A DNA stretch of 64,000 nucleotides, taken from the NCBI GenBank assembly GCA_030694465.1, contig JAUXYJ010000055.1, positions 202,413 to 266,412 on the forward strand, given 5' to 3'. Position numbers and translations under genes: made by a program. The notes under the pieces are model-generated. The model had not been told where the DNA came from. It searched no databases and was given only the letters and a program-made list of their open reading frames with translations. Position 1 is the first letter of the stretch; every line of letters begins with the position of its first letter. Below are positions 18,338-28,232 of this stretch, piece after piece. This DNA is from Deltaproteobacteria bacterium. Its GTDB lineage: Bacteria; Myxococcota_A; Polyangia; Polyangiales; Ga0077539.

Positions 18338-20338
18338 TTACGGCTGAGCAAAGAACGGCGTGACGTCAATCGGGCCATCGCCCGGTGTTCGATCGAGCGC
18401 CTCGCGCAGCGCGCTGAGCTGCCTCGCTTGAGGCACACGCGCCTGTGCACGCTCGATCGCGCGGCGAGCCTCGGGGCGTGCTCCGCGGGCCGCAAAAAAG
18501 AGCGCGTCGACATAGGCGCTCCAGAGCAGGGTCTCTTGCACGCGCTGGGTCGCGAGACCCTCGCGGTCAAGCTGTGTTGCGAGCTGATCGAAGCGCGCAA
18601 AGTGTCTCGCGCCGCCTGCACGTACGTCCGCGAGCGTGCTCGGCGCCTCAAGCACAATCGCAAACGGTCCCGCGGGGATCACAAAGGGCGTGTACTCCCG
18701 GAGGTTGTCTAGGTGGAGCTCGACCAAGACGTGCCTTCGCGTGGACAATCCCACAGAATCCTGCGCTCGGATCGCTCGCTCGGGCCTAAGCAAATAGTGC
18801 GTGAGCACAGGCGCGAGGCCAGGGTCCAGACGCAAGATTTCGGTGACCAAGCCCGGATAGCCCAGCAAGGGCACAGGGATCACGAGCACATCGGGCCGCT
18901 CGCCCTCGACGATCTGCGCATAGCGAAGCCGAAAAATGGTCTGCGGATCATGCGCCAAGAGCACCGCGCGCGGAGGAGCGCTCGCGAGCGGCGAGAGAGA
19001 GAGCGTCGTGGGCGCGCTTGCGCGGTCTTCTTGCGAGGCGAGCCAAGACGCAGGCAGGTGCCACAGCGGCAGCGTTGTTGGTAGCGCTACCAACAGCACC
19101 ATGAGCACGACGCGCATCGTGCGCGAGGGGCCCTGCGGGGCCGCCGGGGCGTCGCGGATGATCTTGAGCGAGCCGGCGGTAAAAGCAGCAGAGAGCGTAG
19201 CGAGCGCGACGCTGGCAGGTAAGAGGTAGCCCGCGGCATCGGGATTATCTCGGGTAAATCCCAGCCAAGCGCGCGCAATCACGCCCACAACGAGCACCCA
19301 CACCAGCCGCCCGGCGTGCAACCGCGCGGTCAATCGCGAGCGGCGCGCGAGCCACAGTCCCATCAGGCCCGCGAGGATCCCAAACGGAGTGAGCCCATGC
19401 GAGAGCGTGTCCAACACATCGGCGATGCGCTCGGCGGCGCCTTGGGGGACGCCCGCTCCGGTGTTCTTTGCGAAGGTGCGCGCGGAGGCGACCTCGAGGA
19501 TTTCAGCGAGGTTTTGGGGCCGAGGGAGGCTCGCCCTCGCGTGCGCACGCAAGGGCAGCAGGGCATAAAGCGAGAGGGCTGAGACGAGCGCGATGCTCAG
19601 CGGGACCACCGCGCGCCGCGGTCCCACGCGCTTGACGTGTCGCACGAACGTAGCGCCCAACGCGGGCATCGCGGTGATCGCGATAAAGTGATGGTTGGCG
19701 AGGCCCAGCGCCGCGATCCCGAAGGCGAGCCTCGCGCGAACGCTGGGCGAAATCCCTCGCACTGTGAGCAACGCGATCGGAGCGATCGCCAAGAGCGCAG
19801 CGAGCGCGTAGACCTCGGGCCGCGTCGCTTGGCGCATCGCGGTGGGCCCAAGCGTGGCGCTGAGTGAGGCGCTTAGCGCGAGTGTGGCGCGTATACGGGG
19901 CGAGACGCCGCCGCCGCCCAGATCACGGCTGAGCCTAAAGGTCAGCTCATAGGTCGCGCGGCCCAAGAGTCCCAAGAGGGCTGCAGAGAGAATGGTCAGC
20001 CGAAACGCAGCACTTCCGACCGGAATGAGCCCACACGCGAGCGCCCCCAAGATCACCCACAGCGGGTGGCCCGGCGGGTGTGTGATCCCCAAGCCTTGCG
20101 CGCTGGTCGCGAGCTCGGGACTGTCGAGCCACCCTGCGCCATCGCCAGCCAAGAGCACCGCGACGAGTGTGGGCACCAGCGTCGCGATCGCGGCCCAGGT
20201 CCATGGTGGGCCCGGTGAGACTCGCGGGGCCGACACGGCAGCGCTGTCCGTGTTGTTTTGTGGCTGAATTTGCTCTGCGATCACGCTCTCGTCGGCGGTT
20301 TGCTCTGCGGTCACGGCGTTGGGGTGCGGAGCATACAC
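18338..20338 (-). CDS. DUF2723-type multi-pass membrane protein with TPR-like C-terminus
   Basis: DSPELATSAQGLGITHPPGHPLWVILG N-terminal motif and multiple TM segments. Confidence 0.75.
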   Translation of the reverse strand: MYAPHPNAVTAEQTADESVIAEQIQPQNNTDSAAVSAPRVSPGPPWTWAAIATLVPTLVAVLLAGDGAGWLDSPELATSAQGLGITHPPGHPLWVILGALACGLIPVGSAAFRLTILSAALLGLLGRATYELTFRLSRDLGGGGVSPRIRATLALSASLSATLGPTAMRQATRPEVYALAALLAIAPIALLTVRGISPSVRARLAFGIAALGLANHHFIAITAMPALGATFVRHVKRVGPRRAVVPLSIALVSALSLYALLPLRAHARASLPRPQNLAEILEVASARTFAKNTGAGVPQGAAERIADVLDTLSHGLTPFGILAGLMGLWLARRSRLTARLHAGRLVWVLVVGVIARAWLGFTRDNPDAAGYLLPASVALATLSAAFTAGSLKIIRDAPAAPQGPSRTMRVVLMVLLVALPTTLPLWHLPASWLASQEDRASAPTTLSLSPLASAPPRAVLLAHDPQTIFRLRYAQIVEGERPDVLVIPVPLLGYPGLVTEILRLDPGLAPVLTHYLLRPERAIRAQDSVGLSTRRHVLVELHLDNLREYTPFVIPAGPFAIVLEAPSTLADVRAGGARHFARFDQLATQLDREGLATQRVQETLLWSAYVDALFFAARGARPEARRAIERAQARVPQARQLSALREALDRTPGDGPIDVTPFFAQP

Positions 20339-20448
20339 GCGCCATTCCCATTCGCGTGTTGTGTGTGTGGACTTTGTTGCGCGATAGTGCTCTGCGAATG
20401 GCGTACGATCGCGCCGTCGATTCGCACGAGTCAGTGTTGGCTCGGTGC

Positions 20449-21084
20449 ATGACTACCCATAGTCTCGGAGGATGTCCCAAGGTGAACAGGTTGCCGTTGA
20501 TGACCGCTGCGCTCTTGTGTGCGCTCGCGACAAATTGTGCACGTCCGCAAACGACGGCGTTTGAGTGGGTGGGCCAGGACACCATGACGGGCCGCCAGGT
20601 CAATCTTCGCGCGGGCCCCATGCCGAGCGGCGATAGCTTCTCTGGGTTCTATCGCACCACGCTTATGGGCGACGTAAACCTCCAGCAGACCGGGGACGCC
20701 GTCATCGGCGACTACGAATACGAGCGCGGATCGTGTCACGTGCTGGGTCACCTCGAGGGCCAGGCCCAGGGCAACCTGTTTCGCTTCAATTGGCGCGAAG
20801 ACAAGCGCGCATGTGGCTTTCAGTCACCGGTCATTGGCCGGGGATTTATGCTCATCGAGCGGACCGAAGAGGGCGGCATGGCGCGCTCGCACATCTACGG
20901 TGAGATCGGGCTTCAGGCCGCAGACCGAGGAGACGGCACAGTGCTGGGCGTCAAGGTCCCAGGGCGTGAGCCTGTGTTGCGCTCGGAGGGCTCGTCCGGC
21001 GGCGAAGGCCTCGGCGAGGGAACAGGCTTGCCAGACCCCAACGCGACCACCACCGGCGGCAGCGGCACAGGCGGCGGGCTCTAA
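20449..21084 (+). CDS. Putative lipoprotein
   Basis: VNRLPLMTAALLCALATNCARP signal/lipobox; Gly-rich tail. Confidence 0.55.
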   Translation: MTTHSLGGCPKVNRLPLMTAALLCALATNCARPQTTAFEWVGQDTMTGRQVNLRAGPMPSGDSFSGFYRTTLMGDVNLQQTGDAVIGDYEYERGSCHVLGHLEGQAQGNLFRFNWREDKRACGFQSPVIGRGFMLIERTEEGGMARSHIYGEIGLQAADRGDGTVLGVKVPGREPVLRSEGSSGGEGLGEGTGLPDPNATTTGGSGTGGGL

Positions 21085-21092
21085 AAGAGCCC
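21076..21092. terminator. Candidate hairpin terminator overlapping the stop codon, between convergent genes
   Basis: GGGCTCT-AAA-AGAGCCC, 7-bp perfect stem; no clear T-tract. Confidence 0.35.
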
Positions 21093-21121
21093 CGCTGGGC
21101 GTTGACAGTGCTTGGTGAGGG

Positions 21122-21892
21122 TTATTCGTCGTCGAGAACAAACGCGACGATCACCGTCACGTTGTCTTCTCCGCCGTGCTTGTTGGCGAGGTCCACAAGC
21201 TGCTGAACGGCGTCGTCTGGCGTGGTCGCGGTGGAGACAATGCTCAGGATCTCGTCGTCGCTCACCATGGTCGAGAGCCCATCCGAGCAGAGCACATAGC
21301 GGTCGCCCACCGTGGTCTCGTCGTTGCTCACGTCCACTTGCACGTTGTCCCCCATCCCGAGCGCACGCGTGATCACGTTGCGCGGGACCTCGTTGCGCTG
21401 CTCTTGGGGAAGCTCGGGCACCGCGCGCAGCCAATCGTTGAGCAACGAGTGGTCCTGTGTCAGTGGCGAGAGCGCGCTGTCCCGCAAGCGATAGCAGCGT
21501 GAGTCACCGACGTGTCCCACGTAGATTTTTCGTGCGCTGTTCGAGAAGAGCATCCCGACCACGGTGGTGCCCATGCCCTGATGGTTTCGCGAGCGAACGC
21601 CGTGCTCGTAGATGCTCTTGTTTGCGATCTTAATGCCGGTGACGAGCCGGTTTTCTTCTGCAGAGAGGGTGGGATCGTAGTGAAAAGGCCAGGTCGCGTC
21701 TTCACGGGCCGTGGTGTTAAAAAACTCGGTGATGGTGTCGGTAGCCAGCTTCGACGCAACATCGCCGGATCGATGGCCACCCATGCCATCGGCCACGACG
21801 AATAAGTTGTGTTGGTCGAGCAAGACGAAGCTGTCTTCGTTGTGCTCGCGCTGGAGCCCGACGTCTGTCCTGCCGGCAGCGATGACGCGCAT
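21122..21892 (-). CDS. PPM/PP2C-type Ser/Thr protein phosphatase
   Basis: REHNEDSFVLLD, VVADGMGGHRSGDVAS, VGHVGDSRCYRLR, LCSDGLSTMVSDDEI, GGEDNVTVIV. Confidence 0.93.
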   Translation of the reverse strand: MRVIAAGRTDVGLQREHNEDSFVLLDQHNLFVVADGMGGHRSGDVASKLATDTITEFFNTTAREDATWPFHYDPTLSAEENRLVTGIKIANKSIYEHGVRSRNHQGMGTTVVGMLFSNSARKIYVGHVGDSRCYRLRDSALSPLTQDHSLLNDWLRAVPELPQEQRNEVPRNVITRALGMGDNVQVDVSNDETTVGDRYVLCSDGLSTMVSDDEILSIVSTATTPDDAVQQLVDLANKHGGEDNVTVIVAFVLDDE

Positions 21893-22021
21893 GAGGAGTG
21901 AGAGCGTTTCACCGCACTAGGGATGCTGTCAACCGAAGATCATCCTTCGTGCTGCGCACTTGCAGACTACGCGCGCTCGTGCTCTCGATCGGTGTTAGTA
22001 CAGCACAGAGAATCTTTGATC

Positions 22022-23095
22022 ATGAGCAAGACCCAACGCGTGGCTGTCATCCCGGGAGATGGCATTGGTGTAGACGTCCTTCGAGAGGCCGTGAGGCTCC
22101 TCGAGGCCATTGATCGCAAGCGTCCTTTGGCGCTCTCGCTCTGGTCTCTCGACCTCGGCGCCGAGCGATATCTCAGGGACAAGACCACACTCCCCAAAGA
22201 GACGTTCGAAGAAATCAGGGACACTTGCGGAGCGATTTTGCTCGGCGCGATGGGCGATCCGCGTGTGCCAGGTCTTGAGCACGCGCGGGACATCTTGTTT
22301 GGCTTTCGCTTCGGCCTTGAGCTGTATGCCAACGTACGACCGGTCAAGTGCCTCGACGACCTCCTGTGTCCGCTCAAGCACAAGCGCGCGAAAGACATCG
22401 ATTTTACTGTGTTTCGCGAGAACACCGAGGGTGTCTACGTCGGCGTCGGTGGCCAAGTCCGCCGCGGTACGCCCGACGAGATCGCGATTAACGAAGACAT
22501 CAACACACGCAAAGGTGTCGAGCGGATCATCCGCGCGGCGTTTGAGTTTGCAAAACGCACGGGCAAGACCCGCGTGCACATGGCCGACAAATCCAACGCG
22601 ATGAAGCACGCGCACGAGCTCTGGTACCGCACGTTCTTTGAGCTCGCCGCTGAGTATCCGGGGATCGAAGCGCGGCACGTGTACGTCGACGCATTGTGTC
22701 TCTACATGATCCAAGAGCCTGAGAATATTCAGGTCGTTGTGACCAATAACCTCTTCGGTGACATCGTCACAGACCTCGGCGCCGCGCTGCAAGGAGGGCT
22801 CGGCATGGCCCCAAGCGCCAACCTCAACCCCACCCGCCCAGGCCCCGCGCTCTTTGAGCCCGTGCACGGCAGCGCACCTCCTTTGGCCGGAAAAAACCTG
22901 GCCAATCCCTTCGCTGCGGCCCTCACTGTGGGCATGATGCTTGAGCACCTAGGGCACCAGGGCATCGAGACGCTCATCGAAGACAGCGTGCGCGCGTGCG
23001 TCGTTGAGCGACAGTGCACCAAGGACATCGGCGGCACGCTCGGCACGACCCAGACCATGGACCGGTTGCTCGAGCGGCTCAACGATCGCCTGTGA
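22022..23095 (+). CDS. Isocitrate/isopropylmalate dehydrogenase family protein
   Basis: VIPGDGIGVDVLREAVRLL, FRENTEGVYVGVGG, VVTNNLFGDIVTDLGAALQGGLGMAPSAN. Confidence 0.9.
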   Translation: MSKTQRVAVIPGDGIGVDVLREAVRLLEAIDRKRPLALSLWSLDLGAERYLRDKTTLPKETFEEIRDTCGAILLGAMGDPRVPGLEHARDILFGFRFGLELYANVRPVKCLDDLLCPLKHKRAKDIDFTVFRENTEGVYVGVGGQVRRGTPDEIAINEDINTRKGVERIIRAAFEFAKRTGKTRVHMADKSNAMKHAHELWYRTFFELAAEYPGIEARHVYVDALCLYMIQEPENIQVVVTNNLFGDIVTDLGAALQGGLGMAPSANLNPTRPGPALFEPVHGSAPPLAGKNLANPFAAALTVGMMLEHLGHQGIETLIEDSVRACVVERQCTKDIGGTLGTTQTMDRLLERLNDRL

Positions 23096-23097
23096 AA

Positions 23098-24024
23098 TCA
23101 CACGGCAGACTGCGGTAGCTCGTCACCCTCGGTGGGGATGGGTGCGCACTGAAACACCTCGCCGTCGATGGTGCTCTTGAGGTTGTTCTCGATGGTCGAG
23201 CAGATGCGCTCGAGCGGCAGATCATTGTCGTCGTATCCGAAGGGATCTTCGATCTGAACGCCGATCTCTTCGATGCCATAAAACACATAGGACACAAAGA
23301 ACACCGCGGCGATGGTGGCGTTGCCCATGTCACGAAGTAAGGCAAATGGCAGGGTAAACGTGTAGAGCAGCAGCGCGCGCCGGAGGTGTACGACGTAGGC
23401 AAACGGCAGCGGTGTCTTCACGATGCGCTCGCACGCGCCGACGTAGTCAATCAAGAGCTGGACGTTGTGGTCCATGGCCTGCTGCTGGATCGTGTCGATC
23501 AGCCCCTCGCGCCGCGCGTCCTCAATCACGCGTGACATGCGGATCGCAAGCCAGAGTGGGGCATGTTGTGCTTGGAGCGCGCGCTTGACCGAGCCCTGCG
23601 GCAGCTGCTCGGCGATGGGCCCAAGGTCACGTCGGCCGCGCAGGGAGTGCATGGTGCAGTAGGCCCACGCGATGGTCCAGCGCACGAGCTCGGCGTGCTT
23701 TTCAGGATCTTGGCGTGCGAGCAAGACCGAGGACATTCGCGCGAGGTTGCGGGTCTCGTTGACGATTCCGCCCCAGAGCTTGCGACCCTCCCAAAAGCGA
23801 TCGTACGAAGCGTTGGTGCGAAACACGAGCAACAGCCCAAGCGCGGTGCCTACGAGCGAGTGGACCGTGACCGGGATCGTCCGCCTGAGAAAATACTCTT
23901 CGAGCAGGACGACAAGGACGGCCCACGCGGTCGTAAACGCGACGCGGTGCATGATCTCGCGGACCATGGTGCCGCGCACGTCGAACAGATGCCGGTGCCA
24001 CTTGTGTGAGTCGTAGTCGATCAT
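23098..24024 (-). CDS. Bestrophin family ion channel
   Basis: VPVTVHSLVGTALGLLLVFRTNASYDRFWEGRKLWGGIVNETRNLAR; C-terminal YGIEEIGVQIEDPFGYDDNDLPL. Confidence 0.92.
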   Translation of the reverse strand: MIDYDSHKWHRHLFDVRGTMVREIMHRVAFTTAWAVLVVLLEEYFLRRTIPVTVHSLVGTALGLLLVFRTNASYDRFWEGRKLWGGIVNETRNLARMSSVLLARQDPEKHAELVRWTIAWAYCTMHSLRGRRDLGPIAEQLPQGSVKRALQAQHAPLWLAIRMSRVIEDARREGLIDTIQQQAMDHNVQLLIDYVGACERIVKTPLPFAYVVHLRRALLLYTFTLPFALLRDMGNATIAAVFFVSYVFYGIEEIGVQIEDPFGYDDNDLPLERICSTIENNLKSTIDGEVFQCAPIPTEGDELPQSAV

Positions 24025-24084
24025 GGATCCCGAAGAGTGCTAGCGGTAACGTGCGTAGAAAGTACTGTGAATTCGCTGGTATAA

Positions 24085-25050
24085 TTATCTGGCGTTGAGC
24101 TCTGCGAGGGCATCGTTGTACTCGGTGGTCCAGCGGGCGACGAGCTCGGCCGTAGTGGGCACGTCATGCAACACGCCGATGCCTTGACCGCAGCCCCAGA
24201 TGTCTCGCCAAGCCTTCGCGAGCGAGGTCCCGCCTGAGCCAAAGTTCATCGCGCTCGGGTCGCTCTTGGGGAGATTGTCCGGATCGAGGCCCGCGTTCAC
24301 GATGCTCGCGCGGAGATAGTTGCCATGAACCCCAGTGAAAAGATTGGTGTACACGATGTCGCTGGCGGTGCCGTCCACGATGCCCTGCTTGTAGCTCTCG
24401 ATCGCGTGGGCCTCTTGCGTCGCGATAAACGCGCTGCCAACGTAGGCCAAATCGGCACCCATCGCGCGCGCTGCGAGCGCGCTGCGGCCGTTCGCGATCG
24501 CGCCCCCGAGCGCTAAAGGGCCCTTAAACCACTGACGGATCTCTTGCACGAGCGCGAAGGGTGACAGCAGCCCCGCGTGCCCGCCCGCGCCCGCGGCGAC
24601 CGCGATGAGCCCGTCTGCGCCCTTCTCAATGGCCTTGCGTGCGTGCACCAAATTGATCACGTCGTGCAGCACGATGCCGCCATACGAGTGGATCGCTTGG
24701 TAGACGTCCTCGCGCGCGCCGAGCGAGGTGATCACGACGGGTACCTTGTGCTTGACGCACATCGCGACGTCGGCCTCGAGGCGGTCGTTGCTCTTGTGCA
24801 CAATCTGGTTGACCGCGAAGGGCGCCGAGAGCGCGTCGGGGTTTGCGCGATCGTGCGCGTCGAGGGTCTCGCGGATTTCGCTGAGCCACTCGTCCAAGAG
24901 CGATGCAGGCCGCGCGTTGAGCGACGGAAACGAGCCCATGACGCCCGCCTTGCACTGCGCGATCACCAAGGGCGGCTGAGAGACAATAAACATCGGTGCG
25001 CCCACCAAGGGCAGACGCAACCGTCCATTGAATTGCTGGGGAAGTGCCAT
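24085..25050 (-). CDS. NAD(P)H-dependent flavin oxidoreductase / nitronate monooxygenase
   Basis: LPLVGAPMFIVSQPPLVIAQCKAGVMGSFPSLNAR, AVAAGAGGHAGLLSPFALVQEIR, GSAFIATQEA. Confidence 0.9.
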   Translation of the reverse strand: MALPQQFNGRLRLPLVGAPMFIVSQPPLVIAQCKAGVMGSFPSLNARPASLLDEWLSEIRETLDAHDRANPDALSAPFAVNQIVHKSNDRLEADVAMCVKHKVPVVITSLGAREDVYQAIHSYGGIVLHDVINLVHARKAIEKGADGLIAVAAGAGGHAGLLSPFALVQEIRQWFKGPLALGGAIANGRSALAARAMGADLAYVGSAFIATQEAHAIESYKQGIVDGTASDIVYTNLFTGVHGNYLRASIVNAGLDPDNLPKSDPSAMNFGSGGTSLAKAWRDIWGCGQGIGVLHDVPTTAELVARWTTEYNDALAELNAR

Positions 25051-25223
25051 GTTGCCTCGCACCGTATCCCGAGGACCTCCCAGCGCCCTAGTGACCTCGC
25101 GAGATTCACTGACGAAAATCGAAATCGTTTGACTAGAAGTCAAGTGCGAACGCAGCGAGACGCTACGCTCAAAATGGGCTAGCAACGCGTTGGGATGGGG
25201 CTGAGATCGCTCAGGAGAAAAGC

Positions 25224-25586
25224 ATGGACGTGACCGCAACATCGACATCGCCAGGGATCAAGTTTGACGAGCCCACGCAGACGCTGCGAATTTGGGGTGA
25301 GTCCTATCCCGAGAACGCGTTTGAGTTTTATCGGCCGCTTTTGAAGTGGTTGGACGCGCGAGTAAACACCGCGCCGCTGACGGTCGAGATGGACGTGACG
25401 TACATGAACACCAGCAGTGTGAAGTGCGTGATCGACATGTTTGATCGTCTCGAAGAGGGGCATCAAGCGGGCGGGGCGGTCTGCGTCGTGTGGCGCCATC
25501 GCGTTGAAGACGAGCGTGCGCGCGAGCTGGGCGAAGAGTTTAAAGAAGACCTCACGCTGCCGTTTGAGATGCATGCGTACGCATAG
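25224..25586 (+). CDS. siaC: SiaC-family regulatory phosphoprotein (DUF1987)
   Basis: SYPENAFEFYRPLLKWLD, MDVTYMNTSSVKCVIDMFDRLEEGHQAG, EFKEDLTLPFEM. Confidence 0.85.
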   Translation: MDVTATSTSPGIKFDEPTQTLRIWGESYPENAFEFYRPLLKWLDARVNTAPLTVEMDVTYMNTSSVKCVIDMFDRLEEGHQAGGAVCVVWRHRVEDERARELGEEFKEDLTLPFEMHAYA

Positions 25587-25629
25587 TGTTGGACCACTGA
25601 AGACCACCGCACCAGGAGACCCATCCCCC

Positions 25630-26181
25630 ATGCAATCAGGTCAGCTTCAGACTCTGAGCGATCAATTGACCCGCGCCAACGTGCTGCTGTGTTTTAACGG
25701 GCCGTTCTCGCACTCGTTGATTGAAGAGTTTGGCAAGGCGTTGCGCGCGTATCTCACGGTGAACGAGACGGACAAAGGCTCGGTGAGTGACGTGTTCTCG
25801 GTGTACATCGAGCAAGCACAAAACGTGAAAAATTACACGACATCGTACTTTCCTGCCGAAGTCGGGGGCTTGCTCCAGCGCGGGATTCTGGCGATCGCTC
25901 GTGAGCACGATGGCTACGTGATCTCGGCTGGAAACTTCGTGCGCAGCGAGCACGTTGAGCCTCTCCGTGCGCGGCTGCAAAGCGTCGTCAACGCAGACAA
26001 AGACTCACTCAAAGCGATGTACAAGCGTCAGCTACGGGCCGAGCGCAGCGAGGATTCGTCTGGGGCGGGGCTAGGGCTGCTCTCCATGGCCCGCGTCGCG
26101 TCGGCGCCACTCTCGTTTCACTTCGAGCCCTCGTCCGAGCACCACGCGCACACGTACTTCAGTCTCTCTGTGCAGGTCTGA
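25630..26181 (+). CDS. siaB: SiaB-family protein kinase (DUF6272-like)
   Basis: Gene context plus NYTTSYFPAEVGGLLQRGILAIAREHDGYVISAGNFV and GAGLGLLSMARVASAPLSFHF. Confidence 0.8.
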   Translation: MQSGQLQTLSDQLTRANVLLCFNGPFSHSLIEEFGKALRAYLTVNETDKGSVSDVFSVYIEQAQNVKNYTTSYFPAEVGGLLQRGILAIAREHDGYVISAGNFVRSEHVEPLRARLQSVVNADKDSLKAMYKRQLRAERSEDSSGAGLGLLSMARVASAPLSFHFEPSSEHHAHTYFSLSVQV

Positions 26182-26186
26182 GCCAC

Positions 26187-28229
26187 ATGGAACGCGCCGC
26201 CGCCACCGCAAACGCCACCGCGATGATCCCGCTGAGACACCGCTTTGTTGTGCGGGTCGCGCTTGGATTTTTGCTGTGTGTTTTGGTGCCCTCCGCGGTC
26301 GTCGGTTGGGTCTCTTACGAGACCGCCAAGCGCGTGCTGGTGCAAGAGCTCAAGCGAAGGCTCATCACCGTGGCCGAGCGCAAGGTCAACAAGCTCGAAG
26401 ACTGGACCGACCAGCAGCGCCGTGTGCTCGCCGCGATCGTGCGTGAGCCCGCGCTGCAGCAACAGATGGACGAGCTCACGCGCGCGCAGGACCAAGACCA
26501 GCGCCGCCGTCGTGCCTCTGGGCTGCTCTTGGGGATGGCCTCGCAGCTGCGGTTATTAGGCCGCGGATCGGCGCTCTTGGTCGACGCCAACGGGCAGGTG
26601 CTCGCTACCTCTGGCGACAGCAACCTCGCAGGGCAATCGCTCTCACGCGGGCTGCTCGCGCGCTCAGAACTCGGCCAGTCTTTCGACCGCGCGCGGATGG
26701 TGTATCAGACCGAGTTTACGGACTTCGCCTTGGCCACAGACCAGGGGGATCGACGAGAGCCTCGTGCTTGGTTGGCTGCGCCCATTTTGGCAACCGGGCA
26801 GGTCGTGGGTGTTTTGGTTGTGCAGATTGACAACGACGCGGTCTCGCGATTGAGCGCAGACCACGCAGGGCTGGGCTCGTCGGGCGAGGTGCTCTACGCC
26901 GGACGTGTGGGCTCGCTTCCCATGCTCATTGCGCCGACAAGGACTCACGCGAACGCCGCGTTTCGTCTGCAAATTCCCTCGCATAGCGCGGCAATCGATG
27001 CGCTCCGTGGCAGCTCCGGCGATGGCCTCCGACGCGACTATCGTGGGGTCGATGTGTTCGCGGTATGGCGCTATGTTCCGTCGTTGCGGTGGGGCGTGGT
27101 CTGCAAGATTGATGTCCACGAGGTGTTCGCGCCCGTCGAACGCCTTCGGCTACTGAGCATCGGCATCACTGCGCTCGCTGCGGCGTTGTCTCTCCTCGCG
27201 GCGTGGGTCTTTGGCCGCCGCTTGTCTTCTCCGCTCGAGACCATGACCCGCGAGGTCGTCGCCATCGGCCAGGGCAACCGAGAACAGGGAGTGTCCGCGC
27301 AAGGGCACGACGAGGTCGCTCACCTCGCGCGCGTCTTTAACGCGATGTTGGACGAAATCCGAGCGCACACAGAGGGCCTCGAAGGGCAGGTCGCTGAGCG
27401 CACGCGCGCCCTCGCAGAGGCCAACGAAGAGCTCCAAGTGCGAGGCCGACGGATTGAAGAGGGCGTGGCCCTCGCGCGACAGATTCAGGCCACCGTGTTG
27501 CCTTCGTTTACCGGCGAGCGCGCCGAAGTTGGCGGGCTGATCTGGCGTCCACTCGATCAGGTCGGCGGAGACATCGCGTTTGTCGAGCCTCTGGGTGAGG
27601 ACGGCTACGTCGCCGGGGTCATCGATTGCACGGGCCACGGCGTCCCCGCAGCGATCACCGCGATGTTTGCCTCGGCGATGTGCCAGCTCGCGTTGATCAC
27701 TCACGGATCGCAAGGGCCCGCTGCGGTCTTGCATGAGCTTGATCGTAGGCTCACGAGCACGTTTCGCCGAGCCAATGAGGCGGGGATTTCGCTGGGGCTT
27801 GATGTCGGTCTCGCGATGGTCTCGCGCGACGGGCCGGTGCGATTTGCGGGCGCGGGGATCCAGATTTTTTACGCACGAAGCGATGGATCTATCAGCGAAA
27901 AAGCAGGTCGTCGCCGCGGTTTAGGGTACGGTGAGCGAAAGCGCGAGGTCGCCATCACCGACGTGCTGCTCAGCGAGGAAGACATCACCACCCTCTATCT
28001 CTCGACCGATGGGATGTTGGACGAGCCGATCGGGCAGTCGGGCGAGGGCCTCGGTCGCTCGAAGCTCTTTGCGTTGCTCTCAGGGCTGCAATCGATGTCG
28101 ATCGCGGCGCAGCTTGAGACACTTGATGCGCAAGTGATCGCTCTGCGGGGCGCGCGGACACAACGCGATGACGTGACGGTGCTTGCCATGCGCGTGGGGC
28201 CAAACAGCAGCAACCGCCAGGTGGCTTAA
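26187..28229 (+). CDS. siaA: SiaA-like membrane PP2C/SpoIIE phosphatase with extracytoplasmic sensor and HAMP domain
   Basis: N-terminal TM, periplasmic region, HAMP (SPLETMTREVVAIGQGNREQGV), SpoIIE domain QIQATVLPSF...QVGGDIAFVEPLGEDGYVAGVIDCTGHGVPAAITAM. Confidence 0.85.
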   Translation: MERAAATANATAMIPLRHRFVVRVALGFLLCVLVPSAVVGWVSYETAKRVLVQELKRRLITVAERKVNKLEDWTDQQRRVLAAIVREPALQQQMDELTRAQDQDQRRRRASGLLLGMASQLRLLGRGSALLVDANGQVLATSGDSNLAGQSLSRGLLARSELGQSFDRARMVYQTEFTDFALATDQGDRREPRAWLAAPILATGQVVGVLVVQIDNDAVSRLSADHAGLGSSGEVLYAGRVGSLPMLIAPTRTHANAAFRLQIPSHSAAIDALRGSSGDGLRRDYRGVDVFAVWRYVPSLRWGVVCKIDVHEVFAPVERLRLLSIGITALAAALSLLAAWVFGRRLSSPLETMTREVVAIGQGNREQGVSAQGHDEVAHLARVFNAMLDEIRAHTEGLEGQVAERTRALAEANEELQVRGRRIEEGVALARQIQATVLPSFTGERAEVGGLIWRPLDQVGGDIAFVEPLGEDGYVAGVIDCTGHGVPAAITAMFASAMCQLALITHGSQGPAAVLHELDRRLTSTFRRANEAGISLGLDVGLAMVSRDGPVRFAGAGIQIFYARSDGSISEKAGRRRGLGYGERKREVAITDVLLSEEDITTLYLSTDGMLDEPIGQSGEGLGRSKLFALLSGLQSMSIAAQLETLDAQVIALRGARTQRDDVTVLAMRVGPNSSNRQVA

Positions 28230-28232
28230 CCA

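Noticed and set aside
22022-23095. Specific assignment as leuB or tartrate dehydrogenase
   Set aside because: Family motifs are clear but substrate-determining residues cannot be decided by eye and no pathway neighbours are present.
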